Notes: generated by a model from the letters alone, not told the origin. A DNA stretch of 64,000 bases from Burkholderia seminalis DSM 23518 (GCF_902832885.1 NZ_CADFDK010000009.1:223814-287813), one strand, 5' to 3'; positions 9,130-18,898 are shown, counted from the stretch's first letter. Translations and numbers: made by a program.

Positions 9130-12100
9130 TCAGTGTCCGGCCTGACGCGCACGGCGGCGGGCCAGCCGCGCATGCACGCCGCCGAACACGAGCGGCACGA
9201 ACAGCAACGTCGAAACGGTCGCGAACAGCAGTCCGCCGATCACCGCGCGGCCGAGCGGCGCGTTCTGCTCGGCGCCTTCGCCGAGACCGAGCGCCATCGG
9301 CACCATCCCGATGATCATCGCGAGCGCCGTCATCAGCACCGGCCGGATCCGCGTCGCGCCGGCCTCCAGCGCGGCCGTGAGCGGCGGCGCGCCGGCCGCG
9401 AGGCGCTGGCGCGCGAACGACACGACCAGGATGCTGTTCGCGGTCGCGACGCCGACCGTCATGATCGCGCCGGTCAGCGCGGGCACGCTCAGGTGCGTGC
9501 CGGTGATGAACAGCATCCACGCGATGCCGGCGAGCGCGGCCGGCATCGCGCTGATGATGATCAGCGGGTCGAGCCACGACTGGAAGTTGACGACGATCAG
9601 CAGGTAGACGAGCACGATCGCCATCGCGACGCCCGCGCCGAGGCCGAGATACGACGTGCGCATCGTCTCGATCTGGCCGCGCATCGTCAGGTCGGTGCCG
9701 CGCGGCAGCGTCGCGCGCGCATCCGCCACGATGCGGTCGATCTCGCCCGCGACCGCGCCGAGGTCGCGGCCCTCGACGCTCACGTACACGTCGATCGCGG
9801 GGCGGATGTTGTAGTGCGTGATCACGGCCGGGTTCGCGGTGCTGCGCACCTGCACGAGGTTGCCGAGCAGCTGCAGCGGCGTGCCCGTGCGGCCGCTCGC
9901 CGAGATCGGCGTGCCGAGCAGGTCGTCGACCGACGAGATGCTGTATTGCGGGGTCTGGATCTGCAGCGGGTACTGCACGCCGGTGCGCGGGTTGATCCAG
10001 AACGACGGCGTCGTCTGCGAACTGCCGGACAACGAGATCAGCATGTTCTGCGCGACGTTCTGCGCGGAGAGGTTGAGCTGCTGCATGCGCGTACGATCCA
10101 TGTCGGCCAGCAGGGTCGGTTCGTCGTTGCGTTGCAGCACGTGCACGTCGACGGCGCCGGGGATTTGCCTGAACTTTTTCATCAGGCTGCTCGCGATGGT
10201 CATGTTACTCGCGAGATCGTTGCCGAGCACCTGCACGTCGATCGCGGCCGGCTGACCGAAGTTGAGGATCTGCGTGATGATGTCCGACGGCTGGAAGAAG
10301 AACTCGACGCCCGGGAAGCGCTGGGGCAGCAGCGTGCGCAGCGTCTGCACGTAGTGCTGGGTCGCGCGGTGGCCCGGTTTCAGCGCGATCAGCAGCTCGC
10401 CGTCGAGCGTACCGATCGTGCCGGCGTTGCTGTACGACAGGTTGATGCCGCTCACCGGCAGGCCGAGGTTGTCGACGATTGCGCCGAGCTCGTCGGCCGG
10501 CACGGTTTCGCGGATCACGCGCTCGACCTGGTCGGCGAGGCGCGCGGTTTCCTCGATCCGGTAGCCGGTCGGCGCGCGCATGTGCAGGCGGATGTTGCCG
10601 GAATCGGCGTTCGGGAAGAAGTCGCGCCCGAGCACGAAAACCAGGCCCGTCGACAGCACGCAGAAGCCGAGGAAGCACATCGCGTAGAAGCGGCGGCGCA
10701 CCAGCAGGATGCTCAGCAGCACGATGTACCACGCACGCAGCCGCTCGAACGCGCGGTTGAACGCGTGATGGATGCGCGCGAAGCGCGACGTCGAATGGTC
10801 GGGGCCGGTGCCCGCCTGCTGCGGGCGGAACAGCAGCATCGCGAGCGTCGGCACCAGCGTGCGCGACAGCACGTACGACGCGAGCATCGCGAACACGACG
10901 GCTTCGGCGAGCGGCACGAACAGGAAGCGCGCGACGCCCGTCAGGAAGAACATCGGCACGAACACGATGCAGATGCACAGCGTCGACACGAACGCGGGCA
11001 CCGCGATCTCGCCCGCGCCTTCGAGGATCGCGTCGTGCAGGTTGGTGCCGAGATGCAGGTGCCGCTCGATGTTCTCGATCGTGACGGTCGCGTCGTCGAC
11101 GAGAATGCCGACCGCGAGCGCGAGCCCGCCGAGCGTCATGATGTTGATGGTCTCGCCGAGCGCGGACAGCGCGATCAGCGACGTGAAGATCGACAGCGGG
11201 ATCGAGATCGCGATGATCAGCGTGCTGCGCCAGTTGCCGAGGAACAGCAGGATCATCATTGCGGTCAGCACGGCGGCGATCAGTGCCTCGTGGATCACGC
11301 CCTGGACGGCCGCGTTGACGAACACCGACTGGTCGAACAACGGCGTGATCGTGAGCCCTTCGGGCAGCGTCGGGATCACCTTCGGCAGCAGCGCCTTCAG
11401 GTCCGACACGACCTTCAGCGTGGACGCGTCGCCGCTTTTCAGGATCGAGATGAGCACGCCGCGCTGGCCGTTCTGCCGCACGACGTTGGTCTGCGGCGCG
11501 AAGCCGTCGCGCACCGCCGCGACCTCGCGCAGGTAGGTCGTCGCGCCGTTGACGGTCTGGATCGGCAGGTTGCTGATGTCGGCGACGGTGTCGGCCGACG
11601 CGTTCGTGTCGATCCGGTATTCGGTCGGGCCCATCTTCGCGGTGCCGGTCGGCAGCACGAGATTCTGCGCGTTCACCGCGTTGACGATGTCGGCCGGCGT
11701 CAGGCCTTTCGCCTGCAGCGCCTGCGGATCGAGGTCGATCGCGACCACGCGCGTGCGGCCGCCGTACGGGAACGGGATCTGCACGCCGGGCACCGTGATC
11801 AGCTGCGGGCGCAGGAAGTTGAGCGCGATGTCGGCGAGCGACTGTTCGCTGAGCGTCTTGCTCGACAGCCCGAGCTGGATCACCGGGATGCTCGACGCCG
11901 AATAGGTGATCACGAGCGGCGGCGTCGCCCCCTGCGGCATCTGCCGCACGATCGCCTGCGCGGAGGACACCGTCTGCGCGATCGCCGTCTGCACGTTGGC
12001 GCCTGGCTGCAGGAACACCTTCACGACGGCGATGCCGGGCAGCGACGTCGATTCGACGTGCTGGATGTTGTTGACGGTCGTCGTCAGGATCCGTTCATGG

Positions 12101-12297
12101 ACGGACGTGATCCGGTTGGTCATCTCCGTCGCGGAGAAGCCGCTGTAATTCCAGATGACGCTGATCACGGGGATGTTGATCGCGGGCAGCACGTCGACCG
12201 GTGTGCGCATCAGCGCCAGCGGGGTGGCCAGCACGATCATGATGGCCATGACGATGAACGTGTAGGGGCGCCTGAGCGCGAGATTGACGATCCACAT
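9130..12297 (-). CDS. RND efflux permease, HAE-like, first gene of the pump operon
   Basis: The 1055-residue protein has the RND layout: a first membrane helix near the N-terminus, a large periplasmic loop, a central bundle, a second loop and a C-terminal bundle. The proton-relay motif in TM4 reads GILVDDATVTIENIERH, with the paired aspartates (about 405-406) found in drug and organic-compound pumps rather than the single-acid pattern of CusA/CzcA metal pumps. It is the first gene of a five-gene minus-strand operon, ahead of the adaptor; many related operons start with the adaptor. Substrates are likely organic, although the linked two-component system is of the metal-sensor type. Confidence 0.93.
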   Translation of the reverse strand: MWIVNLALRRPYTFIVMAIMIVLATPLALMRTPVDVLPAINIPVISVIWNYSGFSATEMTNRITSVHERILTTTVNNIQHVESTSLPGIAVVKVFLQPGANVQTAIAQTVSSAQAIVRQMPQGATPPLVITYSASSIPVIQLGLSSKTLSEQSLADIALNFLRPQLITVPGVQIPFPYGGRTRVVAIDLDPQALQAKGLTPADIVNAVNAQNLVLPTGTAKMGPTEYRIDTNASADTVADISNLPIQTVNGATTYLREVAAVRDGFAPQTNVVRQNGQRGVLISILKSGDASTLKVVSDLKALLPKVIPTLPEGLTITPLFDQSVFVNAAVQGVIHEALIAAVLTAMMILLFLGNWRSTLIIAISIPLSIFTSLIALSALGETINIMTLGGLALAVGILVDDATVTIENIERHLHLGTNLHDAILEGAGEIAVPAFVSTLCICIVFVPMFFLTGVARFLFVPLAEAVVFAMLASYVLSRTLVPTLAMLLFRPQQAGTGPDHSTSRFARIHHAFNRAFERLRAWYIVLLSILLVRRRFYAMCFLGFCVLSTGLVFVLGRDFFPNADSGNIRLHMRAPTGYRIEETARLADQVERVIRETVPADELGAIVDNLGLPVSGINLSYSNAGTIGTLDGELLIALKPGHRATQHYVQTLRTLLPQRFPGVEFFFQPSDIITQILNFGQPAAIDVQVLGNDLASNMTIASSLMKKFRQIPGAVDVHVLQRNDEPTLLADMDRTRMQQLNLSAQNVAQNMLISLSGSSQTTPSFWINPRTGVQYPLQIQTPQYSISSVDDLLGTPISASGRTGTPLQLLGNLVQVRSTANPAVITHYNIRPAIDVYVSVEGRDLGAVAGEIDRIVADARATLPRGTDLTMRGQIETMRTSYLGLGAGVAMAIVLVYLLIVVNFQSWLDPLIIISAMPAALAGIAWMLFITGTHLSVPALTGAIMTVGVATANSILVVSFARQRLAAGAPPLTAALEAGATRIRPVLMTALAMIIGMVPMALGLGEGAEQNAPLGRAVIGGLLFATVSTLLFVPLVFGGVHARLARRRARQAGH

Positions 12298-12345
12298 GGA
12301 GGCGGCGGGACAGGCGGTGATCAGGCGTCGGTGAAGGGAACCCGA

Positions 12346-12399
12346 ATGATAGGCGTCGGCGTGGAACGGGTTACTGTCGCGAAACTGGCGGAACTGTCA
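12346..12399 (-). promoter_or_regulatory. Candidate response-regulator-activated promoter of the efflux operon
   Basis: On the minus strand a TATCAT hexamer (12346-12351) is a plausible -10 box about 50 bp upstream of the permease ATG, without a good -35. Upstream of it on the plus strand, ACTG occurs three times in the contexts ACTGTC, ACTGGC and ACTGTC at 12373, 12384 and 12393, spaced 11 and 9 bp. Helically phased repeats just upstream of a -35-less promoter are what OmpR-family activators use. The assignment to this operon's response regulator is inference. Confidence 0.4.
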
Positions 12400-12483
12400 G
12401 GTTGGGGCGGGCGGGTGGTCGGCCGATTCCGCAGACGGAAGGCATGCGTCGCGATGGCGGCGGTTTCGCCGATCGTGCCGCGT

Positions 12484-13227
12484 TCACAGCTGCTCCATCC
12501 CGAAGCGCGCGAGCGCGCGCAGATCGACGACCTCGATCTGGTTGTACGCGAGCCGCAACGCGCCGAGCTTCTCGAGCTGCTGCAGCGCCTGGTTGATCCG
12601 TTGCCGCGACACGCCGACGAGCATCCCCAGTTCCTCCTGCGAGATCGACAGCGACGGGCCGGTGTCCGGATACAGGTCGGGGTTGAACAGCTGCGCGAGC
12701 GCCTGCGCGACGCGCGCGTCGACGTCGAGCAGCCGGCTGTTCTGGATCGACGCGATGAATTCGCCCATCCGGTTGTTCAGCTGATGAATCACGAAGCGCG
12801 TGAACGGCAGGCTGGTATCGAGCAGCGCGTGGAAGGTGTCGACCGGCACGAACAGCACGGTCGAGCGCTGGATCGCGACGACCTCGTACTTGCGCAGCTC
12901 GCGCTTGATCACGCTGCCTTCGCCGAACCAGCCGCCCGACGGCACGCCGGAAAACGTGCAGCCGCGCCCCGACACGTTGAAGATCGCGAGCTTCAGCAGC
13001 CCCTGGTGCACGCCGATCCAGTATTCGGACGGCGCGAGCCGGTGCGCGATCACGTCGCCGGCCTCGCATTGCTCGACGTGCGACTGCGCGAGCACGAGCG
13101 CCTGGTGCTCGGGCGCGAGCGTGCGGAACCACGCACACTGGCCGAACAGCGTCGCCAGGGCGGGCAGCGGGCCCGGTTCGGGAAGCGGGTCGGCCGCGTC
13201 GGGCGGCGCTACGGGGTGATCGTGCAT
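12484..13227 (-). CDS. Crp/Fnr-family transcriptional regulator
   Basis: The 247-residue protein has an N-terminal cyclic-nucleotide-binding-like beta-roll (about 30-150), a dimerisation helix and a C-terminal Crp-type helix-turn-helix (EELGMLVGVSRQRINQALQQLE). The N-terminus lacks the cysteine cluster of oxygen-sensing FNR. The recognition helix reads SRQRINQ, which has neither the RE..R of CRP nor the E..SR of FNR, so its DNA site should differ from both. It is divergent from the acyl-CoA synthetase gene across a 168-bp region with two inverted repeats. Start ATG at 13227 is the first good methionine before the conserved domain. Confidence 0.88.
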   Translation of the reverse strand: MHDHPVAPPDAADPLPEPGPLPALATLFGQCAWFRTLAPEHQALVLAQSHVEQCEAGDVIAHRLAPSEYWIGVHQGLLKLAIFNVSGRGCTFSGVPSGGWFGEGSVIKRELRKYEVVAIQRSTVLFVPVDTFHALLDTSLPFTRFVIHQLNNRMGEFIASIQNSRLLDVDARVAQALAQLFNPDLYPDTGPSLSISQEELGMLVGVSRQRINQALQQLEKLGALRLAYNQIEVVDLRALARFGMEQL

Positions 13228-13276
13228 GGGTGCGGGTTTGCGAGGATAGGGATAACGCGCAGCGCTCGAAAGGCAC

Positions 13277-13296
13277 TCTGTCGTTTCGATGACAGA
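13277..13296. promoter_or_regulatory. Inverted repeat, candidate operator of the Crp/Fnr-family regulator
   Basis: TCTGTC and GACAGA form perfect 6-bp arms separated by 8 bp, in the shared promoter region between the regulator and the acyl-CoA synthetase. Two 6-bp arms with this centre spacing suit a dimeric helix-turn-helix protein. Regulation of both divergent genes is inference. Confidence 0.4.
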
Positions 13297-13330
13297 CGGC
13301 TCACAATAACGCCCGTTAGGCTGTCGGCAA

Positions 13331-13344
13331 TTGAACCACATCAA
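13331..13344. promoter_or_regulatory. FNR/ANR-like box upstream of acyl-CoA synthetase
   Basis: TTGAACCACATCAA matches the FNR-type consensus TTGAT-N4-ATCAA with a single mismatch. It lies 52 bp before the ATG of the acyl-CoA synthetase and about 104 bp before that of the divergent regulator. The neighbouring regulator does not carry an FNR-type recognition helix, so a genuine ANR/FNR protein encoded elsewhere would be the expected binder. Confidence 0.45.
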
Positions 13345-13395
13345 AACGATCCGGGGTGCATGCACGCCGGTCGGCAGAATACGGGAGACAGGATC

Positions 13396-15048
13396 ATGAC
13401 GCAGATGTTCGAGGCCGGACTCGGCCGCCGCGACGCCAATTACGTGCCGCTCACCCCGATCGACTTCCTGGTCCGGACGGCCGAAGTCTACGGCGAGCGC
13501 GCGGCGATCGTGCACGGCGACGTGCGGCGCACGTGGGGCGAGACCTACACGCGTGCGAAGCAACTCGCGAGCGCGCTTGCGCGGGCCGGCGTCGAGCGCG
13601 GCGACACGGTCGCGGCGATGCTGCCGAACATCCCGGCGATGGTCGAGGCGCACTTTGGCGTGCCGATGGCCGGCGCGGTGCTCAACACGATCAACACGCG
13701 CCTCGACGTGCCGTCGGTGCTGTTCATGCTTCGTCACGGCGAGGCGAAGGTGCTGATCGTCGACACCGAGTACGCGGAGTTCGCGCATCGCGCGGCGCTC
13801 GAGGTGCCGGGCCTGAAGATCGTCAGCGTGGCCGACGCGATGCCGGCCGATCCCGAGCGGTTCGCGGGCGCGACCGACTACGAGGCGTTCGTGGCCGGCG
13901 GCGATGCCGACTACGCGTGGACGCCGCCCGCCGACGAGTGGGACGCGATCGCGCTGAACTACACGTCCGGCACGACCGGCGACCCGAAGGGCGTCGTCTA
14001 CCATCACCGCGGCGCGTATCTCGCGGCGGTCAGCAACCTCCTCGAATGGGACATGCCGAAGCACGCGGTGTATCTGTGGACGCTGCCGATGTTCCACTGC
14101 AACGGCTGGTGCTTCCCGTGGGCGGTCGCCGCGCGCGCGGGCGTGAACGTGTGCCTGCGCAGGTTCGACGCGAAGACCGTGTTCGACCTGATCCGCCGCG
14201 AGCGCGTCACGCATTACTGCGGCGCGCCGATCGTGCAGAGCGCGATCGCGAACGCGCCGGCGGAATTCCGCGCCGGAATCGACCACACGGTGCACGCGAT
14301 GGTCGCGGGTGCGGCGCCCGCGCCGGCCGTGATCGCGAAGATGAAGGAGATCGGCTTCGACCTGCTGCACGTGTACGGGCTGACCGAGGTCTACGGCCCG
14401 GCGACCGTCTGCGCGAAGCAGGCGCACTGGGACGAGCTGCCCGACGAGGACCGCGCCCGGCTCAATGCGCGCCAGGGCGTGCGCTACCACCTCGAGGCGG
14501 GCGCGACGGTGCTCGATCCCGACACGATGACGCCGGTGCCGGCCGACGGCGAGACGCTCGGCGAGATCATGTTCCGCGGCAACATCTGCATGAAGGGCTA
14601 CCTGAAGAACCCGAAGGCGACCGACGAGGCGTTCCACGGCGGCTGGTTCCATACGGGCGATCTCGCGGTGCTGATGCCGGACGGTTATATCCGGATCAAG
14701 GATCGCAAGAAGGACATCATCATCTCGGGCGGCGAGAACATCTCGAGCATCGAGGTCGAGGACGCGCTGTACCGCCATCCGGCCGTCGCCGTCGCGGCGG
14801 TCGTCGCGATGCCCGACCCGAAATGGGGCGAGGTGCCGTGCGCGTTCGTCGAGCTGCGCGAAGGCGCGAGCGCCACCGAGGCGGAGATCGTCGCGCATTG
14901 CCGGCAACTGCTGGCGGGCTTCAAGGTGCCGAAGGCCGTGCGCTTCGGCGAGCTGCCGAAGACGTCGACCGGCAAGATCCAGAAGTTCCAGCTGCGCAAC
15001 GCGGTCGGCTCGGACAAGGCGATCGACCTGGCGGGCGACAAGAAGTAG
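13396..15048 (+). CDS. AMP-forming acyl-CoA synthetase
   Basis: The 550-residue enzyme belongs to the ANL superfamily and activates a carboxylic acid to its CoA thioester through an acyl-adenylate. The P-loop motif YTSGTTGDPKG lies near residue 190, the YGLTE motif near 333, the hinge region with DRKKDIIISGGENIS near 435, and the C-terminal catalytic lysine motif KTSTGKIQK near 530. Overall it resembles the medium-chain AlkK-like ligases. The ATG at 13396 follows a GGGAGACAGGA ribosome site. It is alone on its strand and divergent from a Crp/Fnr-family regulator. The acid substrate cannot be read from sequence. Confidence 0.92.
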   Translation: MTQMFEAGLGRRDANYVPLTPIDFLVRTAEVYGERAAIVHGDVRRTWGETYTRAKQLASALARAGVERGDTVAAMLPNIPAMVEAHFGVPMAGAVLNTINTRLDVPSVLFMLRHGEAKVLIVDTEYAEFAHRAALEVPGLKIVSVADAMPADPERFAGATDYEAFVAGGDADYAWTPPADEWDAIALNYTSGTTGDPKGVVYHHRGAYLAAVSNLLEWDMPKHAVYLWTLPMFHCNGWCFPWAVAARAGVNVCLRRFDAKTVFDLIRRERVTHYCGAPIVQSAIANAPAEFRAGIDHTVHAMVAGAAPAPAVIAKMKEIGFDLLHVYGLTEVYGPATVCAKQAHWDELPDEDRARLNARQGVRYHLEAGATVLDPDTMTPVPADGETLGEIMFRGNICMKGYLKNPKATDEAFHGGWFHTGDLAVLMPDGYIRIKDRKKDIIISGGENISSIEVEDALYRHPAVAVAAVVAMPDPKWGEVPCAFVELREGASATEAEIVAHCRQLLAGFKVPKAVRFGELPKTSTGKIQKFQLRNAVGSDKAIDLAGDKK

Positions 15049-15085
15049 GCGCGGCGCCGGGCCCCGGCCGATCATCCGGCGTCCG

Positions 15086-17068
15086 TCACGCGTCGCGTTC
15101 GAGCCGGAACACGCTGACCGCGTCCGACAGCTGCGCGGCCTGGTCGCGCAGCGCGACGGCCGCGCGCTCGGCGTCCGAGATCAGCATCGCGTTCTGCTGC
15201 GTCGCGTCGCCGATCTGCGTGACGGCGAGGTTGACCTGCTCGATGCCGGTCGATTGCTCGCGCGACGCGGCGCTGATCTCGCCGATCAGCGTGCGGACCT
15301 GGTCGACCCGCGCGACGATCTCGCGCATCGTGCCGCGCGCGGCGTCCGCGATCCGGTAACCCTGTTCGACCGTCGTCGACGATTCGGCGCTCAGCGCGTC
15401 GATCTCCTTGACGGCGGCCGCGCTGCGCTGTGCAAGCGCGCGCACCTCGGCCGCGACCACCGCGAACCCCTTGCCGTGCTCGCCCGCACGGGCGGCCTCG
15501 ACGGCCGCGTTCAGCGCGAGGATGTTGGTCTGGAACGCGATGCCTTCGATCGTACCGGTGATCTCGGCGATCCGGCGCGTCGCGCGGCCGATGTCGTCCA
15601 TCGTCGCGGCCACGCGCTGCACCGCGGCGTCGCCGTTCGTCGCGGCGGCCGACGCGTCCGCGACCAGCATGTTGGCTTGCGCCGCATGCTCGGCGCTCTG
15701 CTGCACGGCGGCGGTGATCTGTTCCATGCTGGCGGCCGTCTGTTCGACGCTGCTCGCCTGCGTCGCGATCCGGGCGGCGATGTCGCCGCTGCCGGCCGCG
15801 ATGCCGACCGTGCCGTGCGCGATGTCGGCCGAGCTGTTGCGTACCTGCGCGACGATCCGCGCGAGGCCGTCGCCGATGCCGTCGACCGCCTGCACGAGCC
15901 GGCCGATCTCGTCGTTGCCGGCGCTGCCGCGCGCGTGCGCGCCGTCGCGGATGCGCACGCTGAGATCGCCCGCCGCGTAGCGCTCGGAGGCGCGGGCGGC
16001 GGCTTCCAGCGGCCGGCTCACGACACGCCGCACGACGATCACGAACAGCGTCGCGAACGCCGCGACGAGCACCGCGCCGATCATCAGGAAGCGGTTGCGG
16101 GTGGCGCGCATGGCGGCGAGCAGTTCGTCGTCGAGCGCGATGCCGCCGACGAGCCACTGCCACTGCGGAATCGTCGTGAACGACACGAATTTCGCGGTCG
16201 GGCCGCTGTCGTGCGCGGCCGGGTCGGTCGACGTGTACGCGAGCCGCCCCTGGCCGGCCGCGAGCATCCGCGCATACGGCGCACGCGTGTCGTCGGCGGG
16301 TTGGCCGGCCGCATCGGGATGCACGACGAAGGTGCCGCGCGACGGGCCCTGCGACGCATCGAGCACGAAGTAGTAGCCGTTGTCGCCGATCTTCAGCGAG
16401 CGGATGCCGTCTTCGACGAGCTTGAGTTCGTTGCCGATGTCGAGGCCGACGAACAGCGCGCCGATCACGCGGCCGCTCGCGTCGGTCACCGGCTTGTACT
16501 GCGTGATGTACGGCCGGCCGAACAGCCTCGCGAGGCCGGTATAGCTGCGCCCGGCGACCAGCGGCGCATACGCGGGCCCGGCGCGGTCGAGCCGGGTGCC
16601 GACGGCGCGCGCGCCGTCCTGCTTCTTCAGCGACGTCGTGATGCGCACGAAATCGTCGCCGTCGCGCGCGAAGATCGTCGCGATCGCGCCGCTTTTCTTC
16701 AGGAACTGGTCGGGAATCGCGTAGTCGAGGTCGAGCGGCTGGCCGCCCGCGAGGAGGGTCGGCGCGGCGACGCCGCCGATGTCGACCGTGCGGGCCGCGT
16801 CGAGCGAGAAATCGGCCGGCAGGAAGCTCGCGAACAGCGTCATCGAGCGGTTCGCTTCGGCGGTCAGGGCCTTGTCGAACAGGTCGACCATCGCGCGGAT
16901 CGACTGCTCCTTGTCGGCGATCCGCAGATGGGCTTCTTCAGCGAGCTGCTGGCCGGCGAAATGGGCGAGCGTCCACGCGAACACGGTAAACAGCAGGGCG
17001 ACGAGCACGCACGCCAGCGCGGCCAGACGCGCGCCGACGCTCACCCGGCCCAATTGGGTCGATCTCAT
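15086..17068 (-). CDS. Methyl-accepting chemotaxis protein with Cache sensor
   Basis: The 660-residue receptor starts with a membrane helix (about 13-37), then a periplasmic Cache-type sensor of roughly 290 residues, a second helix (about 328-350), a HAMP domain and a cytoplasmic signalling hairpin with the conserved tip ([19 protein letters not shown] region reads as [19 protein letters not shown]). It signals to CheA/CheW. There is no C-terminal CheR-tethering pentapeptide. The large double-Cache type sensors commonly bind small organic acids or amino acids. ATG at 17068 is chosen over one 16 codons upstream because the latter adds a polar stretch before the membrane helix. Confidence 0.93.
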   Translation of the reverse strand: MRSTQLGRVSVGARLAALACVLVALLFTVFAWTLAHFAGQQLAEEAHLRIADKEQSIRAMVDLFDKALTAEANRSMTLFASFLPADFSLDAARTVDIGGVAAPTLLAGGQPLDLDYAIPDQFLKKSGAIATIFARDGDDFVRITTSLKKQDGARAVGTRLDRAGPAYAPLVAGRSYTGLARLFGRPYITQYKPVTDASGRVIGALFVGLDIGNELKLVEDGIRSLKIGDNGYYFVLDASQGPSRGTFVVHPDAAGQPADDTRAPYARMLAAGQGRLAYTSTDPAAHDSGPTAKFVSFTTIPQWQWLVGGIALDDELLAAMRATRNRFLMIGAVLVAAFATLFVIVVRRVVSRPLEAAARASERYAAGDLSVRIRDGAHARGSAGNDEIGRLVQAVDGIGDGLARIVAQVRNSSADIAHGTVGIAAGSGDIAARIATQASSVEQTAASMEQITAAVQQSAEHAAQANMLVADASAAATNGDAAVQRVAATMDDIGRATRRIAEITGTIEGIAFQTNILALNAAVEAARAGEHGKGFAVVAAEVRALAQRSAAAVKEIDALSAESSTTVEQGYRIADAARGTMREIVARVDQVRTLIGEISAASREQSTGIEQVNLAVTQIGDATQQNAMLISDAERAAVALRDQAAQLSDAVSVFRLERDA

Positions 17069-17229
17069 GAAACATCCTGAGTGGGGAGAGTGAGAGGGGC
17101 GGAACGCACGCGTCACCGCAGTCCGTAAGGAAAACGGCAGATTCGGCGAAATCTTTAGCGGGACGAAGCCGGCGGCGCCGCGAACGGGCGTTGCCGGAGG
17201 TCGGCGGCGCGCGTCGGCCGGTCAGCGGG

Positions 17230-17661
17230 TCAGTGCGTCACGAGCCACGCGACGGCCAGGTAGCGGCCGACTTTCGCGATCGTCACGATGACGAGAAAGG
17301 TCGGCAGCGGCTCGCGCAGCACGCCGGCGATCATTGTCAGCGGATCGCCGATGACCGGCGCCCAGCTGAGCAGCAGCGACCAGCGGCCGTAGCGCCCGTA
17401 CCAGCGCTCGGCGCGCGCGAGCGCGGACGGCTTGACCGGAAACCAGCGGCGGTCGCGGAAGTGCTCGATGCCGCGCCCGAGCGCCCAGTTGATCACCGAG
17501 CCGGCGACGTTGCCGATGCTCGCGACGAGCACCAGCGCCCACACGGGTTCGCGCCCGGCGAGCAGCAGGCCCGCGAGCACGGCTTCGGACTGGAGCGGGA
17601 ACAGGGTCGCGGCGACCATCGACACGGCGAACAGGCCGCCGTAAGTGAGCAATTCGGACAT
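17230..17661 (-). CDS. yqaA: YqaA-family inner-membrane protein (SNARE-associated/DedA-like)
   Basis: The 143-residue protein has about four hydrophobic segments and the small-DedA pattern with FPLQSEAVLAGLL near the N-terminus, GNVAGSVINWALGRG in the middle and FRDRRWFPV before a second half. This is the YqaA branch of the VTT/DedA family of lipid-related membrane proteins. Function of YqaA itself is not established. It lies 61 bp from the potassium channel gene on the same strand. Confidence 0.85.
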   Translation of the reverse strand: MSELLTYGGLFAVSMVAATLFPLQSEAVLAGLLLAGREPVWALVLVASIGNVAGSVINWALGRGIEHFRDRRWFPVKPSALARAERWYGRYGRWSLLLSWAPVIGDPLTMIAGVLREPLPTFLVIVTIAKVGRYLAVAWLVTH

Positions 17662-17722
17662 CGCGCGATTGTACCGGCCGAATGCCGACCGGCCCGGATC
17701 AGGCGATCACGGGCGCACGATG

Positions 17723-18898
17723 CTAGGTGGCGCCGGTCGTGCCGAACAGCAGGTGCGAGATCAACGATTTGTCGACCGGTTCGTCGTTGAGCGTGCTGGC
17801 GAGCAGTTCGCCCGCGAGTTGCTGCGGCGAGAACACCATGTCGGGTTTCAGCAGGCGCAGCCGTTCGAGGTTGCGCTGCTGGTTCACGAGCGCGACCGTT
17901 CGCACCGTCGACGCGATCTCGCGGATCGCGAGGATGACGAACGCGTTTTCGGCGTCGTCGGAGCGCAGCGCGAGCACGGCACGCGCGGTCGCCGCGCCGG
18001 CGCTTTCCAGCACCGCATGATCGGCCGCGTCGCCGACGATCAGGTCGGTCGAGGCCGCGTAGTTGTGCTCGACGCCGGCCGGCACGACGACGGTCACCGC
18101 GTAGCCGCGCTTGCGCAGCCCGTCGTGTACCGCGTGCGCAACCGGCGTCGCGCCGACGATCAGGAAATGATGCTTGCGGATCACGTTCGACAGGCCTCCC
18201 TTGACGATCCGTTTCAGATTGCCGCCGATCACGGGGCCGACGACCGCGCTGATCGATGTCGCGAACACGGTGATGCCGAGCACGATCACCGAGGCGGTGA
18301 ACAGCCGCGCGGTCGGCGCGTGCGGGACGATGTCGCCGTAGCCGACCGTCGACATCGACACGATCGAGAAATAGACGGCGGTGGCGAGATCGTGGACGGG
18401 CGGCGTGAATTCGTCGCCGAGGTACAGCACGCCGAAGGTCGCGTAGATCAGCAGCGACACGATGCTCAGCAACGCGAACAGGCTGCTCGCGGCGATGCTC
18501 GCGCGGTCGAAGTGCCGCCAGTAATAGAGCAGCGCGACGACCAGCACGGCCGTGTAGACGAACACCGCGTGGCTGCGATAGCCGCCGAGCATGCTGATCG
18601 CGGCGGCCGCGACCAGCAGCACGATTGACAGCACCCACGCGACGCGGGCGCGTAGCACGATGCCGATGGCCATCGTCGCGAGGCCGGCCGCGACGACGAC
18701 TTGCGGCAGCACGACGAGCCCCGCGGTGTCGACGAGGTTCAGCGCATCGGCGAGCCACGCGTGATGCAGGCCGAGCCGCGCATGCTCGACGACGGGGCGC
18801 AGCACCATCAACGCATCGAGCGCGAGAAGGAGGGCGAGATACCAGTGCAGGCCGATCGGCGCGAACAGGCGCCGCAGGCGGGTAGTGACGTGCTTCAT
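17723..18898 (-). CDS. kch: Kch-like voltage-gated potassium channel with RCK domain
   Basis: The 391-residue protein has about six membrane segments in its first 230 residues, a pore loop with the K+ selectivity filter (MSTVGYGDIVP), and a cytoplasmic TrkA-N/RCK-type domain (HHFLIVGATPVAHAVHDGL onwards). The last S6-like helix runs into the RCK linker. It resembles E. coli Kch in order and length. The glycine-rich nucleotide motif here is GATPVA rather than the canonical GxGxxG, so NAD binding may be weakened. Confidence 0.88.
   Translation of the reverse strand: MKHVTTRLRRLFAPIGLHWYLALLLALDALMVLRPVVEHARLGLHHAWLADALNLVDTAGLVVLPQVVVAAGLATMAIGIVLRARVAWVLSIVLLVAAAAISMLGGYRSHAVFVYTAVLVVALLYYWRHFDRASIAASSLFALLSIVSLLIYATFGVLYLGDEFTPPVHDLATAVYFSIVSMSTVGYGDIVPHAPTARLFTASVIVLGITVFATSISAVVGPVIGGNLKRIVKGGLSNVIRKHHFLIVGATPVAHAVHDGLRKRGYAVTVVVPAGVEHNYAASTDLIVGDAADHAVLESAGAATARAVLALRSDDAENAFVILAIREIASTVRTVALVNQQRNLERLRLLKPDMVFSPQQLAGELLASTLNDEPVDKSLISHLLFGTTGAT

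Noticed and set aside
9130-12297. A CusA/CzcA-type metal pump
   Set aside because: The TM4 motif has the paired aspartates of HAE pumps, so the linked metal-type kinase is not enough for that call.
9133-15048. A plus-strand frame of nearly 2000 codons antisense to the RND permease
   Set aside because: Its 3' part is the acyl-CoA synthetase starting at 13396; upstream it is Arg/Asp/His-rich mirror sequence of the pump gene produced by high GC3.
12484-15075. A minus-strand frame of 863 codons extending upstream of the Crp/Fnr-family regulator
   Set aside because: The extension is antisense to the acyl-CoA synthetase and has no domain-like content; the regulator starts at 13227.
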